From positions 18,436-82,435 of the forward strand of contig CAZVZG010000021.1 in the NCBI GenBank assembly GCA_964630785.1: a stretch of DNA of 64,000 bases. Direction: 5' to 3'. This document shows positions 50,401 to 59,645 of this stretch, piece after piece. The DNA comes from JADLCX01 sp964630785. GTDB taxonomy: Bacteria > Planctomycetota > Phycisphaerae > Phycisphaerales > UBA1924. A program made the position numbers and the translations under genes. Position 1 is the stretch's first letter; each line of letters begins with the position of its first letter. The notes beneath the pieces are model-generated. The model was not told where the DNA came from, did not search any database, and saw only the letters and a program-made list of their open reading frames with translations.

Positions 50401-50435
50401 GACGCGCGAAGCGCGGTGGTGCCTTCCGTAATCAC
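47418..50435 (-). CDS. ftsK: FtsK/SpoIIIE-type DNA translocase
   Basis: A 1005-residue motor that pumps chromosome ends apart at the division septum. Four membrane helices lie in the first ~230 residues, followed by a long acidic/Pro/Ala linker. The RecA-like motor has Walker A LLIAGTTGSGKSVCMN (~550-565), LKLVLVDPKMVELSQF and Walker B FVIDELADLMM. The gamma winged-helix domain (LFDQAVEVVLETKRGSVSMLQRRLAIGYTRAARLIELM, quoted in part) is near the C terminus and normally reads KOPS sites. The start is GTG 50435. The C terminus beyond gamma is an unusual ~100-residue acidic tail. Confidence 0.95.
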   Translation of the reverse strand: MITEGTTALRASAVRSTTAPRHSARSASRGSAKGRSAPAEAGGSLAWRRIACVATLAFWLFLTLSLIGFAAGDPPGTATFPTNAPVHNWCGKAGAVCAFYTYQMIGYGAWVIVLLGGLWLGITSTGRRVPQLSVRVLGALLLAAAVAGFQAIAFPRSGPVPLLPGGLLGSVGAHRLGLSFGPAGTILVLLLAFCIGAVVALDVWAIIVAVWTGRALAAAGATGGRWAVAAARSAQHRHQRTIGGLRTARSRENDLDDAPGADGIAVARPARRRPKGQESIDPDAGGLGATEAFDPDGAALSPAKVGGAYDDDESGEEEGEGADSTIEAKPRGKGASAAAGADDDAGAAAEGDDVEEAAPRSFDPEALRAKMARLPVRFANQERRSATDEDLRDLQGVVDIEGYRFPGLDLLEEPEGNYTETMEAYVREQAENLERALKEYRIDGEVVGVESGPVITLYELRLAAGTKVAALTALASDLARALKAVNIRIVPNMAGRDTVGVEVPNLHKEKVRLKELMSKSETSQGMRLPMFLGKDASGEPLIADLASMPHLLIAGTTGSGKSVCMNSVLMSFLYTKKPNELKLVLVDPKMVELSQFKEIPHLMCPVVTEMGKAAAILEWAVTKMDERYELLAEAGCRDIAAYNEMPWEEMKERFGVETPEEEAKIPRKLPFMVFVIDELADLMMTNKEVETSIVRIAQKARAVGIHLILATQRPQANVVTGLIKSNMPARICFKVASGMDSRIVLDQKGGELLLGQGDMLYLSPRSSKLTRAQGTLVDDKEIRRVAKFMRDVAEPTFERSLMQIRTGSENGVGADFADGEDGERNGWNDAQQDPLFDQAVEVVLETKRGSVSMLQRRLAIGYTRAARLIELMGQCGILGSYKGTVAREVAMTIEEWHAMKAQAAADAAAQDAGEDGLSRGPDGELNSHPTSGETLEAAQARVNGKGGDGGVSPKKATEEPDSDGDEELVDEAGDAEYEADEEDGDDEAPFEVKTRPAAPGRPSEV

Positions 50436-50727
50436 GCAGGGGATATCGACCGCGCGGGCGTCGGCCGGTCAGAAGTTGCGCCCCCCAACCTCCGGCCCCC
50501 AACCACCCACCCACCTCCACCAAGCCCCACGGCCGACCCGAACCCGCTGGCGGTGGCCACACCCGCCCGCGCGCTTGGCCAAGCCCGGCCAACACCGGTC
50601 GACGCGTCTCGAACTCAACCGTTCTGCCGATGCGCCGGGCCCGCTTCGCGCGATTGGCACGCCGGTTGCCATTGCCCCCCGTCCGAAGCCCTGTCCGGCG
50701 GCCCAGGACCCGAAAGGAGCATGTTCG

Positions 50728-51963
50728 ATGCCCAAACTTCGCAACACCATCCGTGCCGCGACGCTCGCGGGCATGGTTGGCCTCGGCGTGGGCCTGACCC
50801 CACCCGCACTGGCCCAGCAGGACGACCGCCCGCTGCCCAATCACGGCAGCATGTCGGTCGGGCTCGACGACGTCGTCGCGGCCGTGCAGCAGTCGTTCCC
50901 CTCCGCCGACGTCTTCGATGCGGGCCTCTCTCGCCGGGGCGACCGGTGGGTGTACGTGGTCAAGACACTCCGCGGACAGACGCTCAGGACCGTCGCATAC
51001 GACGTTTCCAGCGGTGAGCGGCTGGTCAATCGGCGTGAGACCGTTCGCGGCCGGCGGCTCGACCGGGTTCGCCAGCAGGTGAGGCTGCTCGACGCGCTCG
51101 CGACCACGGAGCTCGAAGCTATCCGGGCGGCGGAGACTGCCGCGCCGGGCGCCCGTGCCTACGAAGTCGAGCTCGACGATCTCAACGACCTACCCGCTTT
51201 TAGAGTGAAGCTGCTCGACGGCGAGCGACGGATCGTCGTGCTGGTGAGCGCGGCCGACGGGACCGTGCTGCCCATGCCCCGCGACGGCGTGGTGAACCTG
51301 AGCCTGGATGACGCCGCGAGCGTGGCCGCGGAGGTATTCCCGGGCTGGACGCTGGTCCGCATCGAGGTGAGCGACGACGGCGACTTCGACGACAGCGGTT
51401 CGTTCTACCACCTGCGCCTGGTGAGCGCCGAAGGCACACAGCGGCGCGACGTCAAACTCAACGCCAACACCGCTGGCGTGCGTCGCGACCGAACGCGCGG
51501 CGTGAACGGTGGTAACACCACTGAGTACGCCCTCATCGCGTCGAGCAGCCCGGCGGTCTCGTTCGGCTCGGCCGCCAAGGCCGCGGCCGACAGCCTCGCG
51601 GGCGCTCGGGTGCACGAGGTCCAACTGAAGATCGAAGAGGGCGTGCTCGTATACGAAGTGGAACTGACCTCCGGCGGCGTGAGGACCGAGGTGTATGTGG
51701 ACGCGGCGAGCGGCGAGCTCTTCCCCGGCCAGCCCGGGGGCGGCAACCCCGGAGATGGTGTGGCCATCACCTCGGAAGCGGCCGCGGCGATCGCCCTGGC
51801 CCGATTCCCCGGCTCATCCCTGCGGGAGGTTTCCACAGACACCGAGGAGGGGGCCGCCGTGTACGAGGTCTCGTTGATCGTGCCCGGGGGAGGAGGGGCG
51901 CGGACGGACCTGAAGATCGACGCCCGCACAGGCGCGATCGTGCGGATCGACATCAAGCACTGA
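50728..51963 (+). CDS. Secreted protein with about four PepSY-like repeats
   Basis: A 411-residue exported protein. ATG 50728 has AAAGGAG eight bases upstream and opens a signal peptide (cleavage after ALAQ). Roughly four ~75-90-residue PepSY-like units follow, each helix-then-strands with endings such as VAYDVSSGERL, VYVDAASGELFPG and LKIDARTGAIVRIDI. PepSY domains often inhibit peptidases or sense cell-surface state. The longer frame upstream (from 50416) overlaps the divergent ftsK and is not coding. A strong hairpin follows. Confidence 0.85.
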   Translation: MPKLRNTIRAATLAGMVGLGVGLTPPALAQQDDRPLPNHGSMSVGLDDVVAAVQQSFPSADVFDAGLSRRGDRWVYVVKTLRGQTLRTVAYDVSSGERLVNRRETVRGRRLDRVRQQVRLLDALATTELEAIRAAETAAPGARAYEVELDDLNDLPAFRVKLLDGERRIVVLVSAADGTVLPMPRDGVVNLSLDDAASVAAEVFPGWTLVRIEVSDDGDFDDSGSFYHLRLVSAEGTQRRDVKLNANTAGVRRDRTRGVNGGNTTEYALIASSSPAVSFGSAAKAAADSLAGARVHEVQLKIEEGVLVYEVELTSGGVRTEVYVDAASGELFPGQPGGGNPGDGVAITSEAAAAIALARFPGSSLREVSTDTEEGAAVYEVSLIVPGGGGARTDLKIDARTGAIVRIDIKH

Positions 51964-52006
51964 ACGGCGCGCCCCGGCTGCTTCCGCGGGCGTGGTCGGA
52001 AAGGGA

Positions 52007-52044
52007 AAGCGGCGGCCGGGACACCGGCCGCCGCTTGTGTTTTT
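52007..52044. terminator. Strong bidirectional terminator
   Basis: A perfect 13-bp stem (52007-52019 with 52024-52036, loop GACA) is followed on the plus strand by GTGTTTTTG. It ends the PepSY gene and, on the minus strand, probably mscL. Confidence 0.85.
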
Positions 52045-52081
52045 GCGTGGTATCTGGCTGGAACGCCGCAGATCGAGCGCC

Positions 52082-52543
52082 TCAGCGCTTGGCCGCGAGC
52101 AGGTCGCGGATCTCGCCGAGCAGCTTCTCCTCGCCGCTGGGCCCGGGCGGCGGGGTCGCGGGCTTCTCGGCCTCGAACCGCTTGCGGGCGGAGTTGAACA
52201 TCTTCACCATGATGAAGATCACGAACGCCAGGATGGCGAAGTTGATCGCGACGGTGATGAAGTTGCCGTACGCCAGCACGGGGCCGACCTTGCGGGCACC
52301 CTCGAGCCCCAGCGGCGCGCCGGCCTTGGCGGCGGCATCAACCGCCTTGGCGACCTCGGTGTTCAGGGGCAGGTAGAGGTTGCTGAAGTCGGCCTTCCCG
52401 GCGATCCCGACCACCGGCATGATGATGTCGTCGATCATCGATTTGATGATGATCCCGAACGCCCCGCCGATGATCACGCCGACGGCCAGATCAATGACGT
52501 TGCCCTTGAGCGCGAACTCGCGAAACTCCTTCATGAATCCCAC
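52082..52543 (-). CDS. mscL: Large-conductance mechanosensitive channel
   Basis: MscL opens under membrane tension to release solutes. The N terminus aligns with E. coli MSIIKEFREFAMRGNV as (M)GFMKEFREFALKGNVIDLAVGVIIGGAFG, then the periplasmic loop and second helix FITVAINFAILAFVIFIMVKMF, and a C-terminal charged helix. GTG 52543 has GGGAGG six bases upstream and gives exactly the family's N terminus. At 153 residues it is slightly long. Confidence 0.96.
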   Translation of the reverse strand: MGFMKEFREFALKGNVIDLAVGVIIGGAFGIIIKSMIDDIIMPVVGIAGKADFSNLYLPLNTEVAKAVDAAAKAGAPLGLEGARKVGPVLAYGNFITVAINFAILAFVIFIMVKMFNSARKRFEAEKPATPPPGPSGEEKLLGEIRDLLAAKR

Positions 52544-52620
52544 GGTTGACCTCCCTTGACTTGATGCGCCGGAAGTGCGCCGACGCCTCGCCCCCCTCTC
52601 CCGACAACCCACCCTCCCCC

Positions 52621-52663
52621 CAAAACGACCGTTGGACCCGGGGTTGAACCCCGGGCCCAACGG
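52621..52663 (-). terminator. Strong terminator of the DUF11 lipoprotein gene
   Basis: Two 17-base arms with one A-C mismatch (52629-52645 and 52647-52663) form a very stable hairpin, followed on the minus strand by TCGTTTTG. Confidence 0.8.
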
Positions 52664-52691
52664 AATGTGAACGGACATCAGACCGGCGCGA

Positions 52692-54338
52692 TCACCGGGG
52701 GACGTAGACGGTGATCTCGTCGTCGCGGACCGGTGTCTTGAGCTGATCGCAGGTCGTTTCGGAGATGACCAGCTTCTCGCCCGGGGTCGAGCACTTGACG
52801 GTCATCTTGAAGCTGCGGCGCTCGCCGGGCTTGAGGATGCCCGTGACGCCCGTGAAGGTCAGCTTGTTGCCGTTGATGGCCGGGGCCTTCGCGGCGTTGC
52901 TGCTCACGTAGGTCATGCCCTCGGGCAGGGTCACGACGACCTGCACGTTGGTCAGGTCGACCTGACCCTGGTTGGCGATCTCGTAGCGGTAATCGTGGTC
53001 GTCGCCGACGAGCACGACGCCGTCGTTGTCATCGAGCAGGGTGCCCATGTCGGGCGAGCCCTGAACGCTGAAGGAGCAGTTGGCGCTGACCGACTCGGCG
53101 CACGCGCAGCTCGCCGCGACGGCGTTCTGGAAGCTGCCCTGGCCGGAGACGTTCACGGTGCAGCCGACCTCCTTGCTCGCGCCGGGGGCCAGCGTTCCGA
53201 CGTTCCACGTGACCTTGCCGCCGGCGAAGGTCCCGCCGTCGGTCGCGCTCACGAACGTCGTGCCGGAGGGCAGGTTGTCCTCGACGCGTGTGTTCGTCGC
53301 GGGGGCGTCGCCCTTGTTGGTCACGGTGATCTTGAAGCTGGCCGGCAGGCCGATGCGAAGCACGCCGGGCGGGCAGCTCTTGGTGATCGCCAGCTGCGGC
53401 GCCTTGACCATGAACGCCACCGTGTTGGACTGCGCCGAGAGGTTGTTGTCGGCCGTCGCCGTCGCGTTGTTGTTGTAGCTGCCGGTCTTGGCGGCCTTGA
53501 CCGAGAACGTGCGGCTGACGGTCTGGCCCGCCGCGAGCGTGCCCAGGTCCCAGTTCATCCCGCTCTTACCGTCGGCGGTGACGCCCGCGGGCAGGTTGTC
53601 GGCGAGCTTGACGTTGGTCGCCGCGCCCGTGCCGGTGTTGCTCACGTCGATCTTGTAGGTGTAGGTGTCGCAGGGCGTGCCGTTCTCGGGTGTGACGCTC
53701 TTGACGACCTTGAGGGCCGGCTGAACAACGTTGGTCGCGCAGCAGAGGCTGTTGTTCCAGGTCGCGCCCATGCAGCCGCGGACCGAGCCAGTCGTGCCGG
53801 CGTTGGCCGTGACCTTCAGGGTCTTGCACTGGTGGGGAGCCAGGTCACCCACGGCGAAGCCGCCGCCGGTCATCGGGGGCTCCGACGACACGATCCGCGC
53901 GCCGTCCAGCGAGTAGTTCACCATCACGTTCTGCAGGGCCATGCCCGTGACGTTGCAGACCTCGATGTCGTACGTGAAGTTCGATCCGGCGATCACCTCG
54001 CGCGGCATGCCGCAACGCAGGCACAGGGCGCTGGTCGCGCGATCACCCGTCGGCAGGCAGAGCATGTCGCCCGTCATGACGGGGGCCGGCGCGGGCGCGG
54101 GCTTGGGCTGCTCGACGTGCCGGGGCGCGGGAGCGGGTGCGGGCGCGGGGCGGGCCGCGGCCTTGTAGTGGGCCCAGTCGTCGCCGCCCTCAGGGGCGAC
54201 CCACGCGTGCGGCGCACGCCCGTAGGCCTCCAGCCCGGCGCCCTGCGGTTGCTCGTGGTTGCAGCCGCTCAGCGCGCCCGCGCCCGCGACAAGCATCGCG
54301 GCGACGCAGACCGGGGCCGCCAGATTCAAGAGTTTCAT
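52692..54338 (-). CDS. Cys-rich lipoprotein with DUF11/OmcB-like repeats
   Basis: A 548-residue envelope lipoprotein (signal MLVAGAGALSGC). An Ala/Pro linker (APAPAPAP repeats) is followed by three to four DUF11-type immunoglobulin-like repeats, each ending GTLAAGQT/ GTLAPGAS plus a Cys-bearing strand; phrases such as TVTNKGDAPATNTRVEDNLPSGTTF and VCNVTGMALQNV are typical. Cys are frequent and spaced along the strands, as in chlamydial OmcB, where disulfides make a rigid outer envelope. ATG 54338 has AGGAG upstream; a promoter lies about 240 bases before it. Confidence 0.85.
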   Translation of the reverse strand: MKLLNLAAPVCVAAMLVAGAGALSGCNHEQPQGAGLEAYGRAPHAWVAPEGGDDWAHYKAAARPAPAPAPAPRHVEQPKPAPAPAPVMTGDMLCLPTGDRATSALCLRCGMPREVIAGSNFTYDIEVCNVTGMALQNVMVNYSLDGARIVSSEPPMTGGGFAVGDLAPHQCKTLKVTANAGTTGSVRGCMGATWNNSLCCATNVVQPALKVVKSVTPENGTPCDTYTYKIDVSNTGTGAATNVKLADNLPAGVTADGKSGMNWDLGTLAAGQTVSRTFSVKAAKTGSYNNNATATADNNLSAQSNTVAFMVKAPQLAITKSCPPGVLRIGLPASFKITVTNKGDAPATNTRVEDNLPSGTTFVSATDGGTFAGGKVTWNVGTLAPGASKEVGCTVNVSGQGSFQNAVAASCACAESVSANCSFSVQGSPDMGTLLDDNDGVVLVGDDHDYRYEIANQGQVDLTNVQVVVTLPEGMTYVSSNAAKAPAINGNKLTFTGVTGILKPGERRSFKMTVKCSTPGEKLVISETTCDQLKTPVRDDEITVYVPR

Positions 54339-54837
54339 ACCAAGTCTCCTTTGTGAGTTCGACAACGGACGAGCGAGCCACAAGACCCACGCCGCCCTCG
54401 ATTGAAGCGTACCTCAAACCACGGACAGTTGACCACCGGGGCCGAACGTCCGTGTCCGACCGAACCAGGCCCGCAAAGCCGAATCGCACGCGGACCCGCT
54501 GCTTGAAAAAATCGACCCACGGCGCGAGCGCCCATGGCTCGGTGCCGCAAGCAGGGCCGAAAATGGGCCCAGAAGGTAGACCAGCATAGCCGGGGGGTCA
54601 ACCGCTTGCATCTCCGATGATCGCGCAACTTCTCACCCGGGCACGCCGAACACTCGCATCGCCGAACGTTTCCCCATCATCGACCAAGTCGCGGACGGAT
54701 CGGGCACTCAAACGCGCAAAGGTTGCGCAGACCCGATCCACACGTTTCCCAAGCATGGTTTGCTCCCGCCTGAGGTGGGTAGGTGGCAACGCACTTTGCC
54801 ACTTCGCTGGCCCAGTTCTGGCAAACGCGAGCCGGCC
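54339..54837. other. Intergenic region holding the promoter of the DUF11 gene
   Basis: About 500 bases with no supported gene. It holds a good minus-strand promoter at 54573-54601 and is otherwise featureless to the eye. Confidence 0.5.
54573..54601 (-). promoter_or_regulatory. Candidate sigma-70-type promoter of the DUF11 lipoprotein gene
   Basis: On the minus strand TTGACC (54601-54596), a 17-base spacer and TACCTT (54578-54573). Confidence 0.5.
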
Positions 54838-57800
54838 TCAATCCCGTGGCGACTCCGGCGCCGCCACCGCCGGTGCCGCGCCTGCGCTTCCGCCCCATCG
54901 CCGCGAGTGCGATCGCGACCACCGACCCAACTTGGCCGCGGCGTCGTCCAGCAGCGTGTACGCCACCGGCGTGATGAGCAGCGTGAGCAACAGCGAGAGC
55001 ATCTGGCCGCCGATCACCAGCACAGCCACGGCCCGGCGCTCCTCCGCGCCGGGCCCGGACCCGATCGCCAGGGGGAGCATGCCGCCCACGAGCGCGAGCG
55101 TCGTCATCAGGATCGGGCGCAGCCGGTCGCGGTTGCCCTGAATGACCGCCTGGGCGCGCGGCATCCCCGCGGCCCGGAGCTGGTTCATGTGGTCGACCTG
55201 AAGGATCGAGTTCTTCTTGACCACGCCGAAGAGCACGAGGATCCCCAGCGCCGAGTACAGATTGAGCGTCTGGCCGAACACCAGCAGCGAAAGGAAGGCG
55301 AACGGGACCGACAGCGGCAGCGAGAGCAGGATCGTCAGCGGATGGACGAAACTCTCGTAGTTGGACGCGAGGATCATGTACATGAACACGATGGAGAGCG
55401 CAAACGCGATCAGGAACTCGCCGAACGTGCGCTCCAACTCGCGCCCGCGCCCCAGCACCCGCACGCTGTAGGCCGGCGGCATGTCCAGCTTGTCCACCTC
55501 CGCGAGCATGGCCTTGATCCGGTCGGCCAGCGCGTAGCCCGGGCCCACCGAGCCGCGGACGTTCGCGGCACGCTGTCGGTCCAGCCGGTCGATGCGCGCC
55601 GCCGTCGGCACCGTGGCGAGCGTCGCGATGCTGCGCAACTCAACCACGCGCCCCACCCCCCCGCCCCCAACTCCCCCACCCCCGCCTCCCCCAGCTCCCC
55701 CAGCGGGCGAAGCGCCGGCGGGGATAAGCAGCCTCGGGAGCTCGGACGGGTCGGACCGGTCCGGTTCGCTCAGGCGGACCTGCACGTCGTAGTCCTCGCT
55801 GGTCAGCGGATCGCGGAAGCGAGAGACCTGGTCGTCGCCGCCGACGAGCAGGCGGAGCGCGGCGCCGATGTCCCTGGGGGTGACGCTCAGGTCCGCGGCC
55901 CGGTCGCGATCGATCTGCACGCGCAGTTCGGGCGTGGTCAGTTTGAGCGTGGTGTCCATGTCGGGCAGCCCGCCCAGCTCGTGCGAGCGCACGCGCAGCC
56001 GCTCGGTGTACTCGGCCAGTTTCTCCAGGTCGGGCCCGCGGATGGCGATGTCGATGTCGAAGTTGCCGCCGCCGATGTTGAACGCGGGGAACGGGCGCAC
56101 CGAACAGCGCAGGTCGGGGTACTTGCGGAGCGTGCGACGGAGCTGCTGCATCACGTCGGACTGGGTGTAGTTGCCGCGGAACGCGGCCCCCGGATCGCCC
56201 TTGAGCAGCGAGCGGAACAGGCGGCCGAACGAGAAATACCGCTCCGCGTGCGGAGCGATCCGCACGTAGACGTCGGCGCGATTGACCTGCCCGAGGAACG
56301 ACCCGCCAACGGACGCGAGCGTGAGACGCACGGCGGGGTTGGCGCGGACGTCCTGCTCGGCCTGACGCACGGCCGAGTCGAAGGCGGCGAAGCTCGTCCC
56401 CTCCGGCCCGTACATATTGATGCTGAACTCCGCCTCGTCGATGCCGGAGGGCAGGTAGTCCTGCCGGAGCATCCCGTAGAGCGGGATGGCCGAGAGCACG
56501 ATCAGCGCCGCGACGCCGGCGGCGAAAAACCGGAACCGCATGACCAGCCCGAGCAGGCGCGTGTAGGCCGCGTCGATGTGCCGGTAGAAGCCGCGGCGCG
56601 AGGCCGGCGCACTCGCCCCCCCCCCAACCCCGTGCTCGCCCGTGCGGCCGCCGGGCGGGCGGAGCATCCGCGCCGAGAGCATCGGCGTGAGGGTGAACGA
56701 CACCAACAGGCTCACCAGCACCGACACCGCGGCGGTGATGCCGAACTGGTAGAGGAACCGACCCGAGATCGAGGACATGAACGAAACGGGCACAAAGATC
56801 ACCACCAGCGAGAGCGTGGTGGCGAGAACGGCCAGGCCGATCTCCGCGGTGCCGCGCCGGGCGGCCTCCCGGGGGGTGAGCTTCTTCTCCTCGACGAACC
56901 GGTAGATGTTTTCGAGCACCACGATGGCGTCGTCGATCACGATGCCGACCATGAGCACCAGCGCGAGCATGGTCACGCTGTTGAGCGTGAAGCCCAGCGC
57001 GTACATCACGGCGAAGGTCGAGATCGTCGACGCGGGGATGGCCACGCCCGCGATGAGCGTCGACCGCCACGAGCGCATGAACGCCAGCACCACCAGGCAG
57101 GCCAGGATCGATCCGAGCACCAGGTGGGTGTTGATCTCGTGCAGCGCGGCGTAGATGTAGTTGGACTGATCGCGGACGACCTGCATCCGCACGCCCCCGG
57201 GGAGCTGCGGGCGCAGGAGTTCGATCTGCCGCTTCACGGCCTCGATCACCTGGACGCTGTTGGCCCCCGACTGTCGGCGGACCTCCAGCGACACCGCGGG
57301 CTTGCCGTCCAGACGCGCCGCCGATCGCTGCTCGCGCGTGCCGTCTTCGGCCCGCCCGATGTCGCGCACTCGGACCGGGGCGCCGTTGACCACCGCGATG
57401 ACGATGTCGTTGAAGGCCGCGGGGTCGGTAATGCGACCCATCGTCCGCAGCACCTGCTCGTTCTGGGCCCCGGTCAGGTTTCCGCCGGGCACGTCGGAGT
57501 TCTGCCTGACCACCGCGTCGCGAACGCTGGTCACCGGCAGGCCGTACGCCGCGAGCCGCTTGGCGTCGATCCAGATGTTGATCGTCCGGTCCAGGCCCCC
57601 CACGATGTTCACGTCGCCCACGCCGAAGCACCGCTCCAACTGCGGCTTGACGAGCTTGTCGGCCGTCTCGGTCAGTTCGCGGATGCTCAGCTCGCCCGAC
57701 AGCGCCACCGACAGCACGGGCGACGAGTCGCTGTCGAACTTCGAGACGATCGGCGGATCGATGTCCTCCGGGAGTCGCCGGATGGTCGCGGCCACGCGGT

Positions 57801-58131
57801 CGCGCACGTCCTGGGCCGCGGCCTCGATGTCGCGATCCAGCCTGAACGTCGCGATCACGATCGACTGCCCCTGGCCTGAGATCGATCGCAGCTCGTCGAT
57901 CCCTTCGACCGTGTTCACGGCCTCCTCGACCACCTGCGAAACCTCCGTCTCGACTTCTTCCGGCGAGGCCCCGGGCAGGGTGGTGCGGATGCTGACTGTC
58001 GGCAGGTCGACCGACGGCAGCCGATCGACGCCCAGGTGCGAGTACGCCGTCGCGCCCACCACGACCATCGCGAGGATGAGCATGGTCGCGAAGACCGGGC
58101 GTCGGATGCAGACCTCGGCGAGTTTCTGCAT
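54838..58131 (-). CDS. RND (AcrB/HAE1-type) multidrug efflux permease
   Basis: A 1097-residue inner-membrane proton-drug antiporter. Typical N terminus (RRPVFATMLILAMVVVGATAY), porter-domain segments (FDSDSSPVLSVALSG), the transmembrane proton-relay motif GIVIDDAIVVLENI (two Asp), and the second-half segment SALGILVLFGVVKKNSILQVDH. Residues ~813-832 are an extra Gly-only loop in the second porter region encoded by G-runs. MQKLAE start fits. It is third in an operon with the TetR and TolC-like genes (59-base gap) and works with the adaptor encoded divergently. Confidence 0.93.
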   Translation of the reverse strand: MQKLAEVCIRRPVFATMLILAMVVVGATAYSHLGVDRLPSVDLPTVSIRTTLPGASPEEVETEVSQVVEEAVNTVEGIDELRSISGQGQSIVIATFRLDRDIEAAAQDVRDRVAATIRRLPEDIDPPIVSKFDSDSSPVLSVALSGELSIRELTETADKLVKPQLERCFGVGDVNIVGGLDRTINIWIDAKRLAAYGLPVTSVRDAVVRQNSDVPGGNLTGAQNEQVLRTMGRITDPAAFNDIVIAVVNGAPVRVRDIGRAEDGTREQRSAARLDGKPAVSLEVRRQSGANSVQVIEAVKRQIELLRPQLPGGVRMQVVRDQSNYIYAALHEINTHLVLGSILACLVVLAFMRSWRSTLIAGVAIPASTISTFAVMYALGFTLNSVTMLALVLMVGIVIDDAIVVLENIYRFVEEKKLTPREAARRGTAEIGLAVLATTLSLVVIFVPVSFMSSISGRFLYQFGITAAVSVLVSLLVSFTLTPMLSARMLRPPGGRTGEHGVGGGASAPASRRGFYRHIDAAYTRLLGLVMRFRFFAAGVAALIVLSAIPLYGMLRQDYLPSGIDEAEFSINMYGPEGTSFAAFDSAVRQAEQDVRANPAVRLTLASVGGSFLGQVNRADVYVRIAPHAERYFSFGRLFRSLLKGDPGAAFRGNYTQSDVMQQLRRTLRKYPDLRCSVRPFPAFNIGGGNFDIDIAIRGPDLEKLAEYTERLRVRSHELGGLPDMDTTLKLTTPELRVQIDRDRAADLSVTPRDIGAALRLLVGGDDQVSRFRDPLTSEDYDVQVRLSEPDRSDPSELPRLLIPAGASPAGGAGGGGGGGVGGGGVGRVVELRSIATLATVPTAARIDRLDRQRAANVRGSVGPGYALADRIKAMLAEVDKLDMPPAYSVRVLGRGRELERTFGEFLIAFALSIVFMYMILASNYESFVHPLTILLSLPLSVPFAFLSLLVFGQTLNLYSALGILVLFGVVKKNSILQVDHMNQLRAAGMPRAQAVIQGNRDRLRPILMTTLALVGGMLPLAIGSGPGAEERRAVAVLVIGGQMLSLLLTLLITPVAYTLLDDAAAKLGRWSRSHSRRWGGSAGAAPAVAAPESPRD

Positions 58132-58190
58132 GTGGGGGTCGCTCCTACCGGACAGGACCGGCGGGTGGAAGTGGAAGCCAAACGAACGTC

Positions 58191-59645
58191 TCAGGGCGTC
58201 GCGGGCGGGCTCGCGGGAAGATTGAGGAACGGCGACTCCGGCACTTGGCGCCGGGGCGGGAGGTCGGAGAGGTCGAGCGTCGCGCCCGTAATCACCGGCG
58301 TGAGCCCACCGGTCGCCCGTACGGCCGCGAGGTAGGCGATCTTCGCCGTGTACTCCTCCCGGGCCGCTCGCAACTGCGACGAAAGCAGTTGGTCCTGCGC
58401 CGTGATCCGCTCAAGGTTTGTGCCCAGCCCGGCGCGATACGCGGCCTCGGCCTGCCGGAGCGCCTCCTGCGCGGCCTTGACCTGGTAGTCCAGTTCCTTC
58501 ACCCGCGCCCGGGTCGCGACCAGGTCGGCGTAAGCCACGTCGACGTCGCGCCGCACCTGCCGGCGCGTGAGCGAGTTCTGCAGGACCGCTCGGCGGAACT
58601 CCGACCACGCCGTCCTCACGTCGGCGTCGATGCGCCCCGCCGAGAAGATCGGCAGGTTCAGCGTGAGCAGGCTCGTCCAGTCGCGATCGGTCGGCACCGT
58701 CTCCCGCGTCAGGAAATACTGCAGGTTCAGCGTGACCGTGGGGTAGTACCGCCCGATCTCGGCATCGACCGACTCTCGCGCCGCTCCCGCGGCGGCGGCC
58801 GTCGCGGCCAGGTCCTGCCGCCGGTGCGTGGCCAGCGCGAAGAGGTCGTCGGCGCTGGGCAGCGTTTCGGGCGGATCGAACCCGTCGGAGAGCGGGACCT
58901 TGCCCGCGTCGATGGTGGTCAGCAGCGAGAGCGCCGCCCGCGTGTTGCTCACGGCGTTCCTCGCGTCGAGGAGCGACACGCGCGTGTCCGAGGCCTGCGA
59001 CTCGATCTGGGCCACGTCGAGCGGGCGGGCGAACCCGACCGCCTGACGCCCGCGGATGTCGCGCAACCGCTCCTCCTGCACCGCCAGCGACGAATCCAGC
59101 ACCGAGACCAGCCGCTCGGCCAACAGCACGCCGTAGTACGACCGGGCCGTGTCCAGCAGCAGCGTCTCGCGCAGGTCCAGCAGCAGCCAGTGCTGCTGCT
59201 CGATGGTCAGATCGGCCGCGTTCACGCTCCGAAAGTCGCTCAGGCCGGTGAAGAGCGTGTACTGACCGCCGATCCCCGCGTCAAAGAGCGTCACGTCCGA
59301 GGAAGACCCGCTGCTGCTTCCCGAGCCGCTCGGCCCGGCTTTCTCGCGCCACGTCAGATCGCCGAACAGGTCCACCGTCGGCAGCAGCGACGCGAACTTC
59401 CGCTGCCGGTCGATGATCGCCTGAAGGTATTGCTCACCGCCGATGGAGAGCTGCTCGTTCGCGGCGTTGGTCAGGCGCGCCGCCTGCTGGATCGAGAGCG
59501 GCTCGCCCGGAGCGGGCGCCTGCCCCGGCGCCTGCGGCAGATCGATCCTGGATCGGTAGGCCGCCACCTCGGCGCGCTGATCCACCCGGCACGCCTGAAG
59601 CACGCACGCCAGGGCCATCGTCGCGCCGACTCCCCATCGATTCAC
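58191..59645 (-). CDS. TolC-type outer-membrane efflux lipoprotein
   Basis: The outer-membrane channel of the RND pump. It starts with a lipoprotein signal (VNRWGVGATMALACVLQAC) at GTG 59645, whose GTGA overlaps the tetR stop. The body has two halves of long helices with the family pattern (RSVNAADLTIEQQHWLLLDLRETLLLDTARSYY, and ALRQAEAAYRAGLGTNLERITAQDQLLSSQLRAA, both quoted in part). Length 484 is usual. The upstream extension of the open frame is a shadow of tetR. Confidence 0.92.
   Translation of the reverse strand: MNRWGVGATMALACVLQACRVDQRAEVAAYRSRIDLPQAPGQAPAPGEPLSIQQAARLTNAANEQLSIGGEQYLQAIIDRQRKFASLLPTVDLFGDLTWREKAGPSGSGSSSGSSSDVTLFDAGIGGQYTLFTGLSDFRSVNAADLTIEQQHWLLLDLRETLLLDTARSYYGVLLAERLVSVLDSSLAVQEERLRDIRGRQAVGFARPLDVAQIESQASDTRVSLLDARNAVSNTRAALSLLTTIDAGKVPLSDGFDPPETLPSADDLFALATHRRQDLAATAAAAGAARESVDAEIGRYYPTVTLNLQYFLTRETVPTDRDWTSLLTLNLPIFSAGRIDADVRTAWSEFRRAVLQNSLTRRQVRRDVDVAYADLVATRARVKELDYQVKAAQEALRQAEAAYRAGLGTNLERITAQDQLLSSQLRAAREEYTAKIAYLAAVRATGGLTPVITGATLDLSDLPPRRQVPESPFLNLPASPPATP

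Noticed and set aside
54760..57879. A 1039-codon plus-strand open frame opposite the RND permease
   Set aside because: Composition (His/Arg/Gln-rich) is typical of an antisense shadow; the minus strand is an unmistakable RND permease.
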